Position numbers and translations under genes: made by a program. Shown piece after piece: positions 37,222 through 46,170 of a stretch of 64,000 nt of DNA (positions within the stretch are counted from its first letter, which is position 1; each line of letters opens with the position of its first letter). The DNA comes from Mesobacillus jeotgali (GTDB lineage Bacteria; Bacillota; Bacilli; Bacillales; Cytobacillaceae), in the NCBI RefSeq assembly GCF_014856545.2, contig NZ_CP109811.1, forward strand, positions 552,001 to 616,000, read 5' to 3'. The notes beneath the pieces were generated by a model, which saw nothing but the letters and a program-made list of their open reading frames with translations, was not told where the DNA came from and did not search any database.

Positions 37222-38427
37222 ATGAATTTGGATGATGTGATTTTAGCGCGTGAAAAAATGAAAGGGATTGTGCATTCGACCCCTCTTGATTATTCTAAAA
37301 CATTTAGCACCCTCTCAAAAAATGAAGTGTTTTTGAAGCTTGAAAATCTGCAAAAGACAGGATCCTTTAAGGTCAGGGGCTCTTATAATAAACTGATCTC
37401 TTTGTCTCCTGAAGAGCTTCAGAAGGGAGTAGTGGCCGCTTCTGCCGGGAACCATGCCCAGGGAGTGGCGTATTCGAGCCAGATGCTTGGCATCCCATGT
37501 ACCATTGTCATGCCGAAAGGTGCACCCCTCAGCAAGGTGCTGGCGACGAGGCAATACGGAGCTGAAGTCATACTCGAAGGTGCCGTTTTTGATGAAGCCC
37601 TGGCTTATGCATCGGAGCTAAAAGACAAGCTGGGCGCCACTTTTATCCATGCCTTTGATGATGAGGCAGTCATTGCCGGGCAAGGAACAGTAGGATTGGA
37701 GATTCTTGATCAGCTTCCGGATGTGGAGGCGATTATCTGTCCTGTTGGCGGGGGAGGACTGATTGCGGGTGTGGCAATGGCGGTGAAAGAGAAAAAACCT
37801 GACATTAAGGTATATGGAGTCCAGACGCTCGCTTGTCCGAGCATGAAACAGTCGTTAAAGGAGAACCAGCCAGTCGCTGTAGAGTCTGCTCCAACAATGG
37901 CAGATGGAATTGCTGTCCAGAAGCCAGGGCTGAAGACTTTTGAAATCATCAGGAAGTATGTAGATGATATTTTCTGTGTGGATGAAATGGAAATCGCTAG
38001 AACCATGCTTCTTGTCCTAGAAAGAAATAAGCTGCTGGTTGAAGGATCAGGGGCAAGCCCGCTGGCTGCCCTGCTGTATGACAAAGTGAATCTTAGCGGT
38101 AAAAAGGTTGCCGTTGTTTTAAGCGGGGGAAATGTCGATGTCAATTTCATTTCCCGGATTATTGAACGCGGACTCGTTGAATCAGGCAGGTTTGCCCATT
38201 TTACAATTAACATAAAAGATAAGCCAGGGGAACTCCAAAGAGTGTTAAACTCTGTAACCGAACTAAATGCGAATATCCAATTTGTCAATCTCCATCGGAT
38301 TGGCAAGCATATCTATCCAGGCAATGCGCTGCTGGAGATCTCAGTAGAAACAAAAGACCATGCACATATTGAGCAGCTTTATAAGAATTTAAGGAGCCAG
38401 GGTTTTCAGCTGAAAACAGAGGAATGA
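37222..38427 (+). CDS. ilvA: Threonine deaminase with C-terminal ACT-like domain
   Basis: A 401-residue PLP enzyme. The PLP lysine is in TGSFKVRGSYN near residue 50, and the GGGGL phosphate loop is near residue 178. Residues about 325-401 form an ACT-like regulatory domain, as in the roughly 400-residue TdcB/IlvA type. The core is clearly paralogous to the protein at 17993-18970. This gene stands alone with AGGGGGC as ribosome binding site, so it may serve threonine breakdown rather than isoleucine synthesis. Confidence 0.92.
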   Translation: MNLDDVILAREKMKGIVHSTPLDYSKTFSTLSKNEVFLKLENLQKTGSFKVRGSYNKLISLSPEELQKGVVAASAGNHAQGVAYSSQMLGIPCTIVMPKGAPLSKVLATRQYGAEVILEGAVFDEALAYASELKDKLGATFIHAFDDEAVIAGQGTVGLEILDQLPDVEAIICPVGGGGLIAGVAMAVKEKKPDIKVYGVQTLACPSMKQSLKENQPVAVESAPTMADGIAVQKPGLKTFEIIRKYVDDIFCVDEMEIARTMLLVLERNKLLVEGSGASPLAALLYDKVNLSGKKVAVVLSGGNVDVNFISRIIERGLVESGRFAHFTINIKDKPGELQRVLNSVTELNANIQFVNLHRIGKHIYPGNALLEISVETKDHAHIEQLYKNLRSQGFQLKTEE

Positions 38428-38564
38428 CAATGAGTATAAATGAGACATGGGATGGTTCTGTTTCTCGTGTAAATTCACGAGACAGCATAGCCTTCCCTGT
38501 GTCTTCATTAAAATTATTGATCCCTGGACATAAGTCTTTAACGGAGCACAATCACGCTGTCCCA

Positions 38565-39518
38565 TTATTCCTCCTCTCTTCGCCCCCACCAGCCCTTTTT
38601 CCGGAAGTATAAGGCAATGGATAAACCCGTGAGAAGCATGAGAACAAGTGCATAAAGATAGCCGTAATCCCACTTCAACTCTGGGATTATTTCGAAGTTC
38701 ATTCCATATAATCCTGCTAAAAAAGTCATTGGCAGAAATATGACACTTACGAGAGTCAATGTTTTCATGATGGTATTGGAGTGGTCTGCTTTAAGTGTCA
38801 TCTGCAAATTGAAAATACTGTTTAAGCTTTCTTTGAATGTGTCGAGTGCGGTAATTATACGGGCATAATTGTTGTTGAGGCTTTTGATGAAATACCCTGA
38901 TTCCTCATTAGTGAAAGGGAATTTTTCAGAACTAATCGTTTCCATTACATCTTCTTGTGCCTCCATCGTTTGTCTTAATTCATGAAGAGTTGCCTTCCAC
39001 CGATATACACTCCTGGCAATCTTGTTTTCAAATGGATCTTTAAAAACCTTTTTCTCTAAACTTTGAATTTCATCTGCTATTTTATCGATCATTTCTAAAT
39101 CCTGAGATATGGTTTGATCAAGAAAATGGAAAAGAATCATTCCCACGTGGGACATTTTTTCAGGATTATCAATAAACGGTTTTTCTAACGTTTCAGCTAG
39201 ATATAGGTCCTTTTCAACCTTTGATACTACATAATGATGACCAACCAATATGGTGATTTTTACTCGAGTATAATCCTCCCGAATCGCAATGAAGGACATA
39301 ATAGCTTCATTTTTAAAAACATCAATCTTTGGAATATCACTAAATTCCTGCAGTCCTTTCAATGCCAAAGGATGAATGTTCAAATTCTTGATAAAAGGTT
39401 CAAATTGATTTGCATTCGACGGATGAAAATGAATCCAGGCAATATCTTCACTGGATGCAGGAAGGGAGATCTCCTCTTTCTTCATAACAGTCCTATTGTT
39501 TGCTGAGTATATGAGCAT
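38565..39518 (-). CDS. CorA-family magnesium/cobalt transporter
   Basis: A 317-residue CorA-type channel. The N-terminal 240 residues are cytoplasmic, mostly helical. Two C-terminal transmembrane helices flank the selectivity motif YGMNF (in AGLYGMNFEI). Residues after helix two are basic (RKKGWWGRR). The family forms pentamers. Start is the ATG at 39518 behind AGGAGATACTAT. It lies downstream of the RsbR-like gene on the same strand, 222 bases away, separated by a terminator. Confidence 0.92.
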   Translation of the reverse strand: MLIYSANNRTVMKKEEISLPASSEDIAWIHFHPSNANQFEPFIKNLNIHPLALKGLQEFSDIPKIDVFKNEAIMSFIAIREDYTRVKITILVGHHYVVSKVEKDLYLAETLEKPFIDNPEKMSHVGMILFHFLDQTISQDLEMIDKIADEIQSLEKKVFKDPFENKIARSVYRWKATLHELRQTMEAQEDVMETISSEKFPFTNEESGYFIKSLNNNYARIITALDTFKESLNSIFNLQMTLKADHSNTIMKTLTLVSVIFLPMTFLAGLYGMNFEIIPELKWDYGYLYALVLMLLTGLSIALYFRKKGWWGRREEE

Positions 39519-39707
39519 CTATAGTATCTCCTGAAATGGATTTTCCTTATTTTGTGTTATTATTGGGATTTTTATAAGGGCTCAAGGAGGAGAGGCTTAT
39601 TCAACTTGGGGTGCTTTATATAAAGCCCAGGCGATTTTATAAAGGTGGAGTCGACTTTTGTGAAATAATGGTTATTAAATGTGGAGATGATTGCGATGCT
39701 TCCATAA

Positions 39708-39740
39708 AAGAGAAAAAGCAAAGGATCCGTCCCTTTGCTT
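39708..39740 (-). terminator. Terminator of the RsbR-like gene, dispersed-repeat member
   Basis: On the minus strand AAGCAAAGG and CCTTTGCTT arms enclose GACGGAT, followed by TTTTCTCTTTT. It carries the GGGACGG core of the dispersed family. Confidence 0.75.
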
Positions 39741-40610
39741 CTACTTTCGTGCCATATGAGTATCTGATATGAGGATTTTATTCGCCTTCAATGCTTGCTT
39801 TAAGGTTGCCTGTGTGGGTACTTTGTGAAAGTTGATTCCTAGTTGGATTGCTGTCTGGGCTATCTCTGGACGGATGCCGCTGATATGTACCTTTACTCCG
39901 ATTAGCTTCAAGATGTCGATAATTTGGAATAACTGGTTTGCTACCATTGTATCGATAATGGAGACACCTGATAAATCGATAAACAGATGGGTTAAACTGT
40001 AATCTTTGCTTTGCATCAGTACGGATTCTGTTATGTACTTAGCACGCTGGGTATCGATTTCTCCCACAAGCGGCAATACTCCGATAGAATCAGAGAGTGG
40101 TATGATCGGTGCGCTCAATTCATTGATTAATTCACTTTGGACAGAAAGTCGATCATTGTAATAGTTATAATATTTTTCAGCAAATGTTTCGATGATTGTA
40201 TCGAATGTGGAATGAATCAACGTGCTCCAATGCAAAATTTCTGAATCGGAAGTTTCCCCTTTATTCAGCATAACAAATTGGTGAATATGTTCCCAAAAAA
40301 TACCTCTGAAAATCCCGAATTGATGAATGACTTCGTGGATGGGAGTTCTTGTTTCCACACGGTCCACCGCAACGGTTTGGGCCCACGTTATAATCTCTTG
40401 TTTCACTTCGTTTTCGCTGGCAACCAGCACTTTGGCTACCGTTTTAATAAAAAGGCCATTTTGTTCCCTTAATCGCACCTCAGCATGATGGTTGTCACAA
40501 GAGTATACGCTTGCCGGGGTGTTGGATCTCTTACTTAACCATTTATTCGTAAGGATGGAAGGGTCTTCAGTAATAAAATCATAGAGTTTCTTATTATTAG
40601 TAGAATTCAT
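39741..40610 (-). CDS. RsbR-type stressosome protein
   Basis: A 289-residue protein. The N-terminal half (about 1-150) is a helical, non-heme-globin-like sensor module, and the C-terminal half is a STAS domain (about 165-280). The STAS segment DLSGVSIIDTMVANQLF carries the threonine that RsbT phosphorylates in RsbRA. Such proteins build stressosomes that control sigma-B. Start is the ATG at 40610 behind AAGGAGAAATT. No rsbS or rsbT lies nearby, so it is a stand-alone RsbR paralogue. Confidence 0.9.
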   Translation of the reverse strand: MNSTNNKKLYDFITEDPSILTNKWLSKRSNTPASVYSCDNHHAEVRLREQNGLFIKTVAKVLVASENEVKQEIITWAQTVAVDRVETRTPIHEVIHQFGIFRGIFWEHIHQFVMLNKGETSDSEILHWSTLIHSTFDTIIETFAEKYYNYYNDRLSVQSELINELSAPIIPLSDSIGVLPLVGEIDTQRAKYITESVLMQSKDYSLTHLFIDLSGVSIIDTMVANQLFQIIDILKLIGVKVHISGIRPEIAQTAIQLGINFHKVPTQATLKQALKANKILISDTHMARK

Positions 40611-40927
40611 AATTTCTCCTTAATTTTAGTCTGATTTCCGAATGGCTATTTTAAGTTAAATATATAGAAGATATTATATAAAATCAATTTATTGTATGCG
40701 CAGGATTGCGCGTGCAATATTTGGCTTTGACTCTTGCTTATATTAGTCTGAGAAACAGTATTTTTATTGTCATTCCGACCAGGCTGAGGTAAATTCTAAA
40801 CCTTAAAAGCAGGATATTTCTGCGGAATAAAGAATATAGATTTGGTATTGATACAGACCGGGATAAGGGAGCAGTTTTCTATCTTGTGAAGCTGAAAAAC
40901 GTCTTTTTTTTGAAGGGATGGATCATC
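40611..40927. other. Divergent intergenic region
   Basis: AT-rich region between divergent genes. No gene or strong hairpin seen; promoters for both directions are expected here but none is clear. Confidence 0.4.
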
Positions 40928-41824
40928 ATGAAGGTCGAAGCACTAAAATTAGAGCAGCAGGGAGACTTTTTCGAATACTGTAAAAAACATCGAAAGGAAC
41001 TGGATGATTCTTTTTTGTATGATGAAGACCTCCAGAATTTTAAAGTAGATGCAGAAAATCCTACATATATTTTGACTGGCTCAAAAGGGCAAATAAAGGG
41101 TGCTGCCTCGCTGATTCTCGATGCCTATCATCGCAAAGGGAAAAGGGCAAGGTTCCGGATTTTTCATTGTGAATCACATGATGACCAGGACTATAAAAGA
41201 CTGTTCGAGCAGGTATTGAAACATACAGAGTCATTAGATCATGTGTTTTTATTTGTCCCCTTGCTTAATCAGAAGCTGAAGGATGCGATGGAAAAGTTAA
41301 GGTTTGAAGTAGAGAGATATACTTTCCTGCTTGTCAGGGAGGACTTGAAGGTTCGTGAACCGTCTATCCCCAAAGGTTATGAGATTAGGAGATACAGGCC
41401 TGGCTTTGATGAGGAAGCTTGGTGCAAGATTAGGAATGCGGCGTTCTCCACGCTGAAGGGAAGTGAGACGGCGATTACGGCTGAGATGGCAGCAAAAATG
41501 CCGACAGAGTCTGATTACCTGGATGGCGGCATGATGATCCTTTATGAGAATGACCAGCCAGTTGGAGTGGTGAGAGGTTCGGACGATGAATATGAGGATT
41601 CCCCAATCATGAACATTGGACCACTGGCGATTTTGCCGGAATACCAGGGAAAAGGATTGGGAAGGGCCCTCCTGAGAGCTTCGATCAAGTTTTCCAAGGA
41701 AAATGGATACAACCGATGTGTGCTGTGTGTAAATGCAGACAATGAACAAGCAAAAGCCCTTTACCTGCAGGAAGGTTTTGAACAGACAGAAGGGGTCGTT
41801 TGTTATCGATACGAACTTAAGTAA
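40928..41824 (+). CDS. Tandem GNAT acetyltransferase
   Basis: A 298-residue protein made of two GNAT-like halves. The N-terminal half (about 1-130) is degenerate. The C-terminal half has an intact acetyl-CoA loop EYQGKGLGRALL near residue 243 and the EQAKALYLQEGF end. The layout resembles mycothiol-synthase-like double GNATs. The start at 40928 has AAGGGATGG upstream; earlier ATG 40886 lacks a site. A strong terminator follows. Substrate unknown. Confidence 0.87.
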   Translation: MKVEALKLEQQGDFFEYCKKHRKELDDSFLYDEDLQNFKVDAENPTYILTGSKGQIKGAASLILDAYHRKGKRARFRIFHCESHDDQDYKRLFEQVLKHTESLDHVFLFVPLLNQKLKDAMEKLRFEVERYTFLLVREDLKVREPSIPKGYEIRRYRPGFDEEAWCKIRNAAFSTLKGSETAITAEMAAKMPTESDYLDGGMMILYENDQPVGVVRGSDDEYEDSPIMNIGPLAILPEYQGKGLGRALLRASIKFSKENGYNRCVLCVNADNEQAKALYLQEGFEQTEGVVCYRYELK

Positions 41825-41885
41825 GGCATGGGGACTTGTTCTTATGCTCTATCGTACTCGCCCCCTTTGCTAGTTGAGGTACATC

Positions 41886-41911
41886 GGAACGGTTTCAAGC
41901 CGTTCCTTTTT
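41886..41911 (+). terminator. Terminator after tandem GNAT gene
   Basis: GGAACGG and CCGTTCC arms, 7-base loop, followed by TTTTTA. A GGGGACTTG relic of the dispersed family lies just upstream near 41830. Confidence 0.85.
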
Positions 41912-42005
41912 ATTTTCTTCTCCTTTGTTTCTCTAAGTAGAGTGCCATACCAATGTATATGCTAAAGAGAAAAAACATGAATAATGGAGTGGATAGAGAA
42001 TCCAT
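41910..42005 (-). CDS. Very small membrane protein, 31 aa
   Basis: Begins MDSLSTPLFMFFLF at 42005, one helix, then a basic end (EKQRRRK). GAAGGTGGT lies just before the ATG and overlaps the end of the larger gene, whose stop is 11 bases upstream. Size, site and helix-plus-basic-tail pattern support a real short gene; there is no known family. Confidence 0.55.
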   Translation of the reverse strand: MDSLSTPLFMFFLFSIYIGMALYLEKQRRRK

Positions 42006-42016
42006 GTGACCACCTT

Positions 42017-42547
42017 CTATTTCAAATCGTGTAACGCTGGATGAAAAAACAATAGGAGAATGACAATGATTGGTGCCGATACCAGGAATGCAGCCAGAGT
42101 GTTTTTATAGTGGATTCTAATGACAGTAAAAGTAATGATATTAAACAAGACAGACCACCAGGCATTCCAGCCATTTTCATAAACAAACAATCCCTTTGCC
42201 TCAAATAGATATTCAATCACCGAGAAATAGGCCACCCAGATCGATACATACAAAAAACCCCTTAACTTTTTCTTCGGAAAATATTCGAGGTACATCATCA
42301 AGACGACAGGGACAATGAAAAAGGTGAAGGAAATCTCGATTAAAGTGTGATTTAACCAATCGACTGTAACAGCTTTATATCTCCATAAAGTATGTTGATA
42401 AAAGAGGAAGTTATACAAAAGATTGCATATTATGTAGAATTGAATGGTTGGGTAGTATTCTTTCCACCTTTTCCAATTGACAAATTTTTTTGCGAAAATT
42501 ATATATACAATAATTACGACTAATAGATACATGTCCGAAAACCTCAT
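42017..42547 (-). CDS. CBO0543-family membrane protein
   Basis: A 176-residue, five- or six-helix membrane protein. The early FVNWKRWKEYYPTIQFY and the later ENGWNAWWS segments are typical of the CBO0543 family found in spore-forming Firmicutes. Function is unknown; a spore-related role is often suspected. The ATG at 42547 has only a weak upstream site. A 31-residue gene follows directly. Confidence 0.8.
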   Translation of the reverse strand: MRFSDMYLLVVIIVYIIFAKKFVNWKRWKEYYPTIQFYIICNLLYNFLFYQHTLWRYKAVTVDWLNHTLIEISFTFFIVPVVLMMYLEYFPKKKLRGFLYVSIWVAYFSVIEYLFEAKGLFVYENGWNAWWSVLFNIITFTVIRIHYKNTLAAFLVSAPIIVILLLFFHPALHDLK

Positions 42548-42702
42548 CTAACTTTTACTAAAATTCTCTCCAAAAAGGCCATTCCATAGACCCGGGATCA
42601 TAGTAAAAACCGTTCCGGGCCGAAAAACTTTAATAGTATAATGGACAAACCAGGTTTGTTCTGTATAGTGCAACTAGATCATTAAGGAGTTGAATACATA
42701 CG

Positions 42703-42907
42703 ATGGACGAAAGAGTAATCAAGTGGGGAATATTAGGAACAGGTGGAATCGCAAGTGCTTTTGCGAGGGATTTAAACTTTGCTAAAAATACCGAAAAGGC
42801 TGCTGTTGGTTCACGTACAAAAAAGAGTGCGGCAAAATTTGCGGAGGAGCATGGCGTTTCTCACGCATATGGATGGCTATGAAGAAATGAAATATCCGTT
42901 TGAGTAA
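42703..42907 (+). pseudogene. Internally deleted Gfo/Idh/MocA oxidoreductase
   Basis: The first 57 codons match the intact gene at 23560 closely (MDERVIKWGILGTGGIAS onward to HGVSHAYG). They then jump to a stop at codon 61, and the DNA continues AAATATCCGTTTGAGTAA, the equivalent of the intact gene's last codons (KYPFE). About 780 bases are missing. The upstream promoter and AAGGAGTTG site are conserved too. Clear pseudogene of the duplicated block. Confidence 0.93.
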
Positions 42908-42916
42908 TAGATGGAA

Positions 42917-42941
42917 ATGGGGACGCTTGTGGCGTCCCCAT
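42917..42941. terminator. Perfect hairpin, dispersed GGGGACGC repeat
   Basis: AATGGGGACGC pairs with GCGTCCCCATT across a 5-base loop. The matching position behind the intact gene (near 24555) carries a degraded version. Confidence 0.7.
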
Positions 42942-43049
42942 TGATTATTAACTGAAGCACGCTTTTTAATTTAGCTCCAGTTTCAAAATATAAATCTTCG
43001 AACGGCAGAAGAGGCTTATTAACTGGAAAAAAACAGCCGAAATTTCCAG

Positions 43050-43181
43050 TTCGCTATAAAAATGAAAAAGTCGCTATAAAAATCATATTTTCGCTATATA
43101 ATCGAGAAAGTCGCTATAAAAATCATATTTTCGCTATATAATCGAGAAAGTCGCTATATAAAACTTGAAATTCGCCAATGA
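43050..43181. repeat. Short tandem repeat, CGCTATAAAAAT units (copy 2)
   Basis: Six to seven units built on TCGCTATAAAAAT or TCGCTATATAATCG, with a longer 39-bp period repeated twice (43072-43149). The array is the counterpart of 24676-24796 in the duplicated block. The gap 42908-43301 holds it, the hairpin at 42917 and nothing else. Confidence 0.85.
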
Positions 43182-43301
43182 TTTATTCAGAAGGTGAATT
43201 TTGAATCATCACAGACCTACTGATAGCATTTTACCTTCACTTTTTAACAATAATATAATGAATTTGCGGCCATTTAGGGATATTTCTCAATTAACACCTC
43301 A

Positions 43302-44162
43302 TTAATACCCACGCTCCTTGCTTAAAAGCTTCTTCGTTAAAAAGTTGACCCAAAAGAGAATAAAGACAAAAGCTGAGAATCCGAACATCAATTGAGGTGG
43401 TGTTAAAGAAAGTCTCTCAGCCAGTTCCACTGAGTATGCGAGCAGTGTTGCAGTGAAGAGTTTTGAGATTGAGGCAATCAATATGAACCTTTTTGGTGAT
43501 ACTTGCCCTATTCCTGCTCCTACACAGATGATTTCGTCAGGTAGGATAGGAATGATGAATAAAAGGAACATAATCAATGTTTCGTTTTTAGAGACATAAT
43601 ATTGGTATTTTCCTAGCTGCTCTTCCTTGATGAACTTGGAAATGAATTTCCTTCCCCCGTATCTGGCGGCAAAAAACATGGCTGAAATCCCAAGAAGTGT
43701 TCCTGGAAACGCAATGGCTGCTGCAACAGCGGGACCGAAAACCGCGCTCGCACCTGGTATGGTAACAGCTTCGGGAATCGGGAGGAGGATGGGTTGGGCA
43801 AAGCTGATGAAAAAGAAAATATATTTAGCTGTTTGCAGATGTTCTTTTAACATACCTTCAAATCCATACGCATCGGTAAAAACAACCACTTTTGTTACAT
43901 AAAAGATTGTCAATACCACAAGTAAAATCGCCCCTAAATATAAAAGGAGCATCCTATTGATTTTCAAAAGGTTGTTCCGCTTCGTCATAATGAAAAATCC
44001 ATCGATTACTAAAACCATGATCAAAGCGCTTAAATAAAGCCATTTAAAAATGGGAAGTACTGTGGGCAGTAGAACAAATACAAAATATACGGACACTATG
44101 CTTATAGCTAGGTGCAGAATCCATTCCTGCATTTCATTGATTTTTTCTCTATGTGTCAACAA
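43302..44162 (-). CDS. TVP38/TMEM64 (VTT-domain) membrane protein
   Basis: A 286-residue membrane protein with seven or so helices. The VTT core (about residues 125-250) shows PGASAVFGPAVAAAIAFPG, the GISAMFFAARYGGR re-entrant part, and IPILPDEIICVGAG. Members act in membrane lipid movement or are of unknown function in bacteria. The start is a TTG pair at 44162 behind AAGGAG. The gene interrupts the decayed duplicated block, on the opposite strand; the copy at 24.9 kb lacks it. Confidence 0.86.
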   Translation of the reverse strand: MLTHREKINEMQEWILHLAISIVSVYFVFVLLPTVLPIFKWLYLSALIMVLVIDGFFIMTKRNNLLKINRMLLLYLGAILLVVLTIFYVTKVVVFTDAYGFEGMLKEHLQTAKYIFFFISFAQPILLPIPEAVTIPGASAVFGPAVAAAIAFPGTLLGISAMFFAARYGGRKFISKFIKEEQLGKYQYYVSKNETLIMFLLFIIPILPDEIICVGAGIGQVSPKRFILIASISKLFTATLLAYSVELAERLSLTPPQLMFGFSAFVFILFWVNFLTKKLLSKERGY

Positions 44163-44368
44163 GTCAATTCTCCTTTATGCCACTACTGTTCTGATTTTTG
44201 CTTGTGTTTACATTATAGGAAAGGAATAGAGTGGAATCGACGCGCTTAGGGTTGAAATTGCGATAGGACCTGAGGCCGATGAACAGAAGGGGACTTGATG
44301 TTTTTCTCATTGCGAATAAGAATCTACCTCCAGGAGAAAAATACACAATAAACTTTGGAGGGAAAACG

Positions 44369-44536
44369 ATGAGGGACAATAAGCTAAAGCAGAAGGATAG
44401 CCAAATGATCAATCATGCTCAGAACGAAGAGCAACTAGAGATCAGCCAAACAGGATATGGATTGGAATCAGTTGCCGAAGGTACTGACTACATGGAGGGC
44501 GATGAAAAGGATTCACCGAACTGTGGCGGGTTATAG
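44369..44536 (+). CDS. Small acidic hydrophilic protein, YozQ-like (copy 2)
   Basis: A 55-residue paralogue of 25037-25204, about 80% identical, with the same GTDYMEGDEKDSPN end and the same TTTGGAGGGAAAACG ribosome binding site. Unlike the neighbouring oxidoreductase copy it is intact. Its survival in both copies suggests it is useful, while the paired oxidoreductase was dispensable. Confidence 0.72.
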   Translation: MRDNKLKQKDSQMINHAQNEEQLEISQTGYGLESVAEGTDYMEGDEKDSPNCGGL

Positions 44537-44579
44537 GCGAATTGGACGACCGGAAGAATGCGGAATAATTTAATTCAGA

Positions 44580-44612
44580 AGCAGGTGACCTGAAAATAGG
44601 CACCTGCTTTTT
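44580..44612 (+). terminator. Terminator after YozQ-like gene, copy 2
   Basis: GCAGGTG and CACCTGC arms, 13-base loop, then TTTTTCT. Confidence 0.85.
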
Positions 44613-44748
44613 CTATCAATCGATTTAAGGTTTTTCATTCAAGTAACCCGTTTTCATAGTGGAAAAATCAACTGTATAGCGAAAAGTCCGAGCTTTTTAG
44701 CGATAATAAAACATATGGGGATCTTGATATTTGTTTGTTTAGGAATTT

Positions 44749-44780
44749 TTGCGACACAAGAAACCGTCCCTATGTCGCAA
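44749..44780. repeat. Dispersed CCGTCCC hairpin
   Basis: TTGCGACA and TGTCGCAA arms enclose AAACCGTCCCTA. No T tract follows. The region 44537-44864 also has the terminator at 44580 and an inverted TATAGCG relic near 44675. Confidence 0.6.
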
Positions 44781-44864
44781 TAAAGTTATTAAACTTTTAA
44801 AACTATTTTTCTTTTGTTTACGAATATATGGGAGAAGGGATTATTTCACAGGATGAGGCTAGAC

Positions 44865-45422
44865 ATGATGATGGAAAAAGTGTGGATTAGGAAGGTCCAG
44901 AGGAAGGGCGATGAACGGGCTGCGAATGAGCTTGTGAAGTTCTATTACCAGCAGATTTATGCGTTTGTGTACAGGCAGACGTTTGATAAGGAGCTGTCTC
45001 TGGATTTGACTCAGGAAATTTTCATAGGGATGCTGAAGTCGATTCAAGGCTTTGATCCGGCAAGGGGTTCGTTCAAGTCATGGCTGTACAGGATTGCGAC
45101 GAATCATGTCGTGGATTACTTCCGGTCGCGTAGCTACAAGTATGAGCGGATTGTGGATTCGATGGAGGAAGTGGATGTGCTGGTTCAAAATGATTTTACC
45201 CTGGAGCTTGAATTCAGGGAAGTTATTGAGAAGGCGAGCGCATTTGTGAATGAGCTGGATGCCTTCTCTCAGCAGGTCATGCGTTTGAAGCTTTTTGCTG
45301 AACATACTTTTCAGGAGATTGCCAGTTTGCTTGAGAGACCGGAATCATCAGTTAAGACGAGATATTATTCAGTGATGAAAAAATTAAAAGAATGGATGGA
45401 GGCTGAGCGCATTGAAGGATGA
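44865..45422 (+). CDS. ECF-type RNA polymerase sigma factor
   Basis: A 185-residue ECF sigma factor. Region 2 spans about residues 20-90 (QQIYAFVYRQTFDKELSL, GSFKSWLYRIATNHVVDYFR), and region 4 about 125-180 (FSQQVMRLKLFAEHTFQEIA, SSVKTRYYSVMKKL). The start at 44865 has ATGAGG upstream; the frame back to 44814 lacks a site. It overlaps the start of the next membrane gene by 11 bases and heads a five-gene operon with an ABC transporter, so it probably controls that operon and perhaps distant genes. Confidence 0.93.
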   Translation: MMMEKVWIRKVQRKGDERAANELVKFYYQQIYAFVYRQTFDKELSLDLTQEIFIGMLKSIQGFDPARGSFKSWLYRIATNHVVDYFRSRSYKYERIVDSMEEVDVLVQNDFTLELEFREVIEKASAFVNELDAFSQQVMRLKLFAEHTFQEIASLLERPESSVKTRYYSVMKKLKEWMEAERIEG

Positions 45423-46170
45423 CAAATGGTCTGTGGACTTTCCGGATGATTCCGAAATGACAGGCGAAATTCAAATCATTTTGTCAAAAGGTTTGATAAA
45501 GTCCAAGCCTTTTCATGAGTATCTGATGGAGATGTATAGGCAGCTGGGATTCAGGTATCTGTTTCGTGATGCAACGGAGGTTCTCTTCACGGTGCTGGTG
45601 GTTTCCTTTGCGATGGTGTTCGGCCTTTTCCAGGTCATGGATAGCGGGAAGGATGAGGGCGGACTGTACTCCTATCTGTTTACGATGTCACCCATCCTGT
45701 ACATGCTGATTGCTTCGCTTTTTCTGGTGAATCTGCGCAGCAGGGATACTTTCGCAGTAGAGATGACGTGCAAATACCATGTGTACCAGCTGGCAGCGTT
45801 CAGGATGCTTGTGTTCAGTGTCCTGGCGGTGCTGTTGAACTTGGCGTATATCCTGATTTTGTTCATGTTTTATCAAACGTTCAATATCGTGGAAGCAATG
45901 CTAATCTCTGTCAGCTCATTGAGCATTTTTTCTACGGGCTATTTATACATCATACAAAAGGTGAAATCAAGGATAACCTCTTATACATTGATGGCGGGTT
46001 GGCTGCTCGTGAACGCTGCGCTTGCTTATTTTAGTAAGGAATTATATGCCTCAGTGTTGAGCCAGGTCCCGTTTTATGTGTATATCAGCGTTATTGCGGG
46101 CTGTCTGTATCTCTATGTACGCCGGTTAAAATATTTCATTACATTCCGTAATGTCGAAGGAGTCATGTAA
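45412..46170 (+). CDS. Membrane protein, candidate anti-sigma or transporter partner
   Basis: A 252-residue protein. About 55 N-terminal cytoplasmic residues precede six helices (about 62-80, 92-108, 125-150, 155-175, 185-203 and 213-232). The start is a TTG at 45412 with GGAGG nine bases upstream, inside the sigma gene. No zinc-finger anti-sigma motif (HxxxCxxC) is present. Position directly after an ECF sigma suggests an anti-sigma role, but this is inference. It joins the ATPase gene without a gap. Confidence 0.72.
   Translation: MKDDKWSVDFPDDSEMTGEIQIILSKGLIKSKPFHEYLMEMYRQLGFRYLFRDATEVLFTVLVVSFAMVFGLFQVMDSGKDEGGLYSYLFTMSPILYMLIASLFLVNLRSRDTFAVEMTCKYHVYQLAAFRMLVFSVLAVLLNLAYILILFMFYQTFNIVEAMLISVSSLSIFSTGYLYIIQKVKSRITSYTLMAGWLLVNAALAYFSKELYASVLSQVPFYVYISVIAGCLYLYVRRLKYFITFRNVEGVM

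Noticed and set aside
37710..38306. A 198-codon antisense frame inside the second threonine deaminase
   Set aside because: Long but fully within a conserved gene on the other strand, with no start signals.
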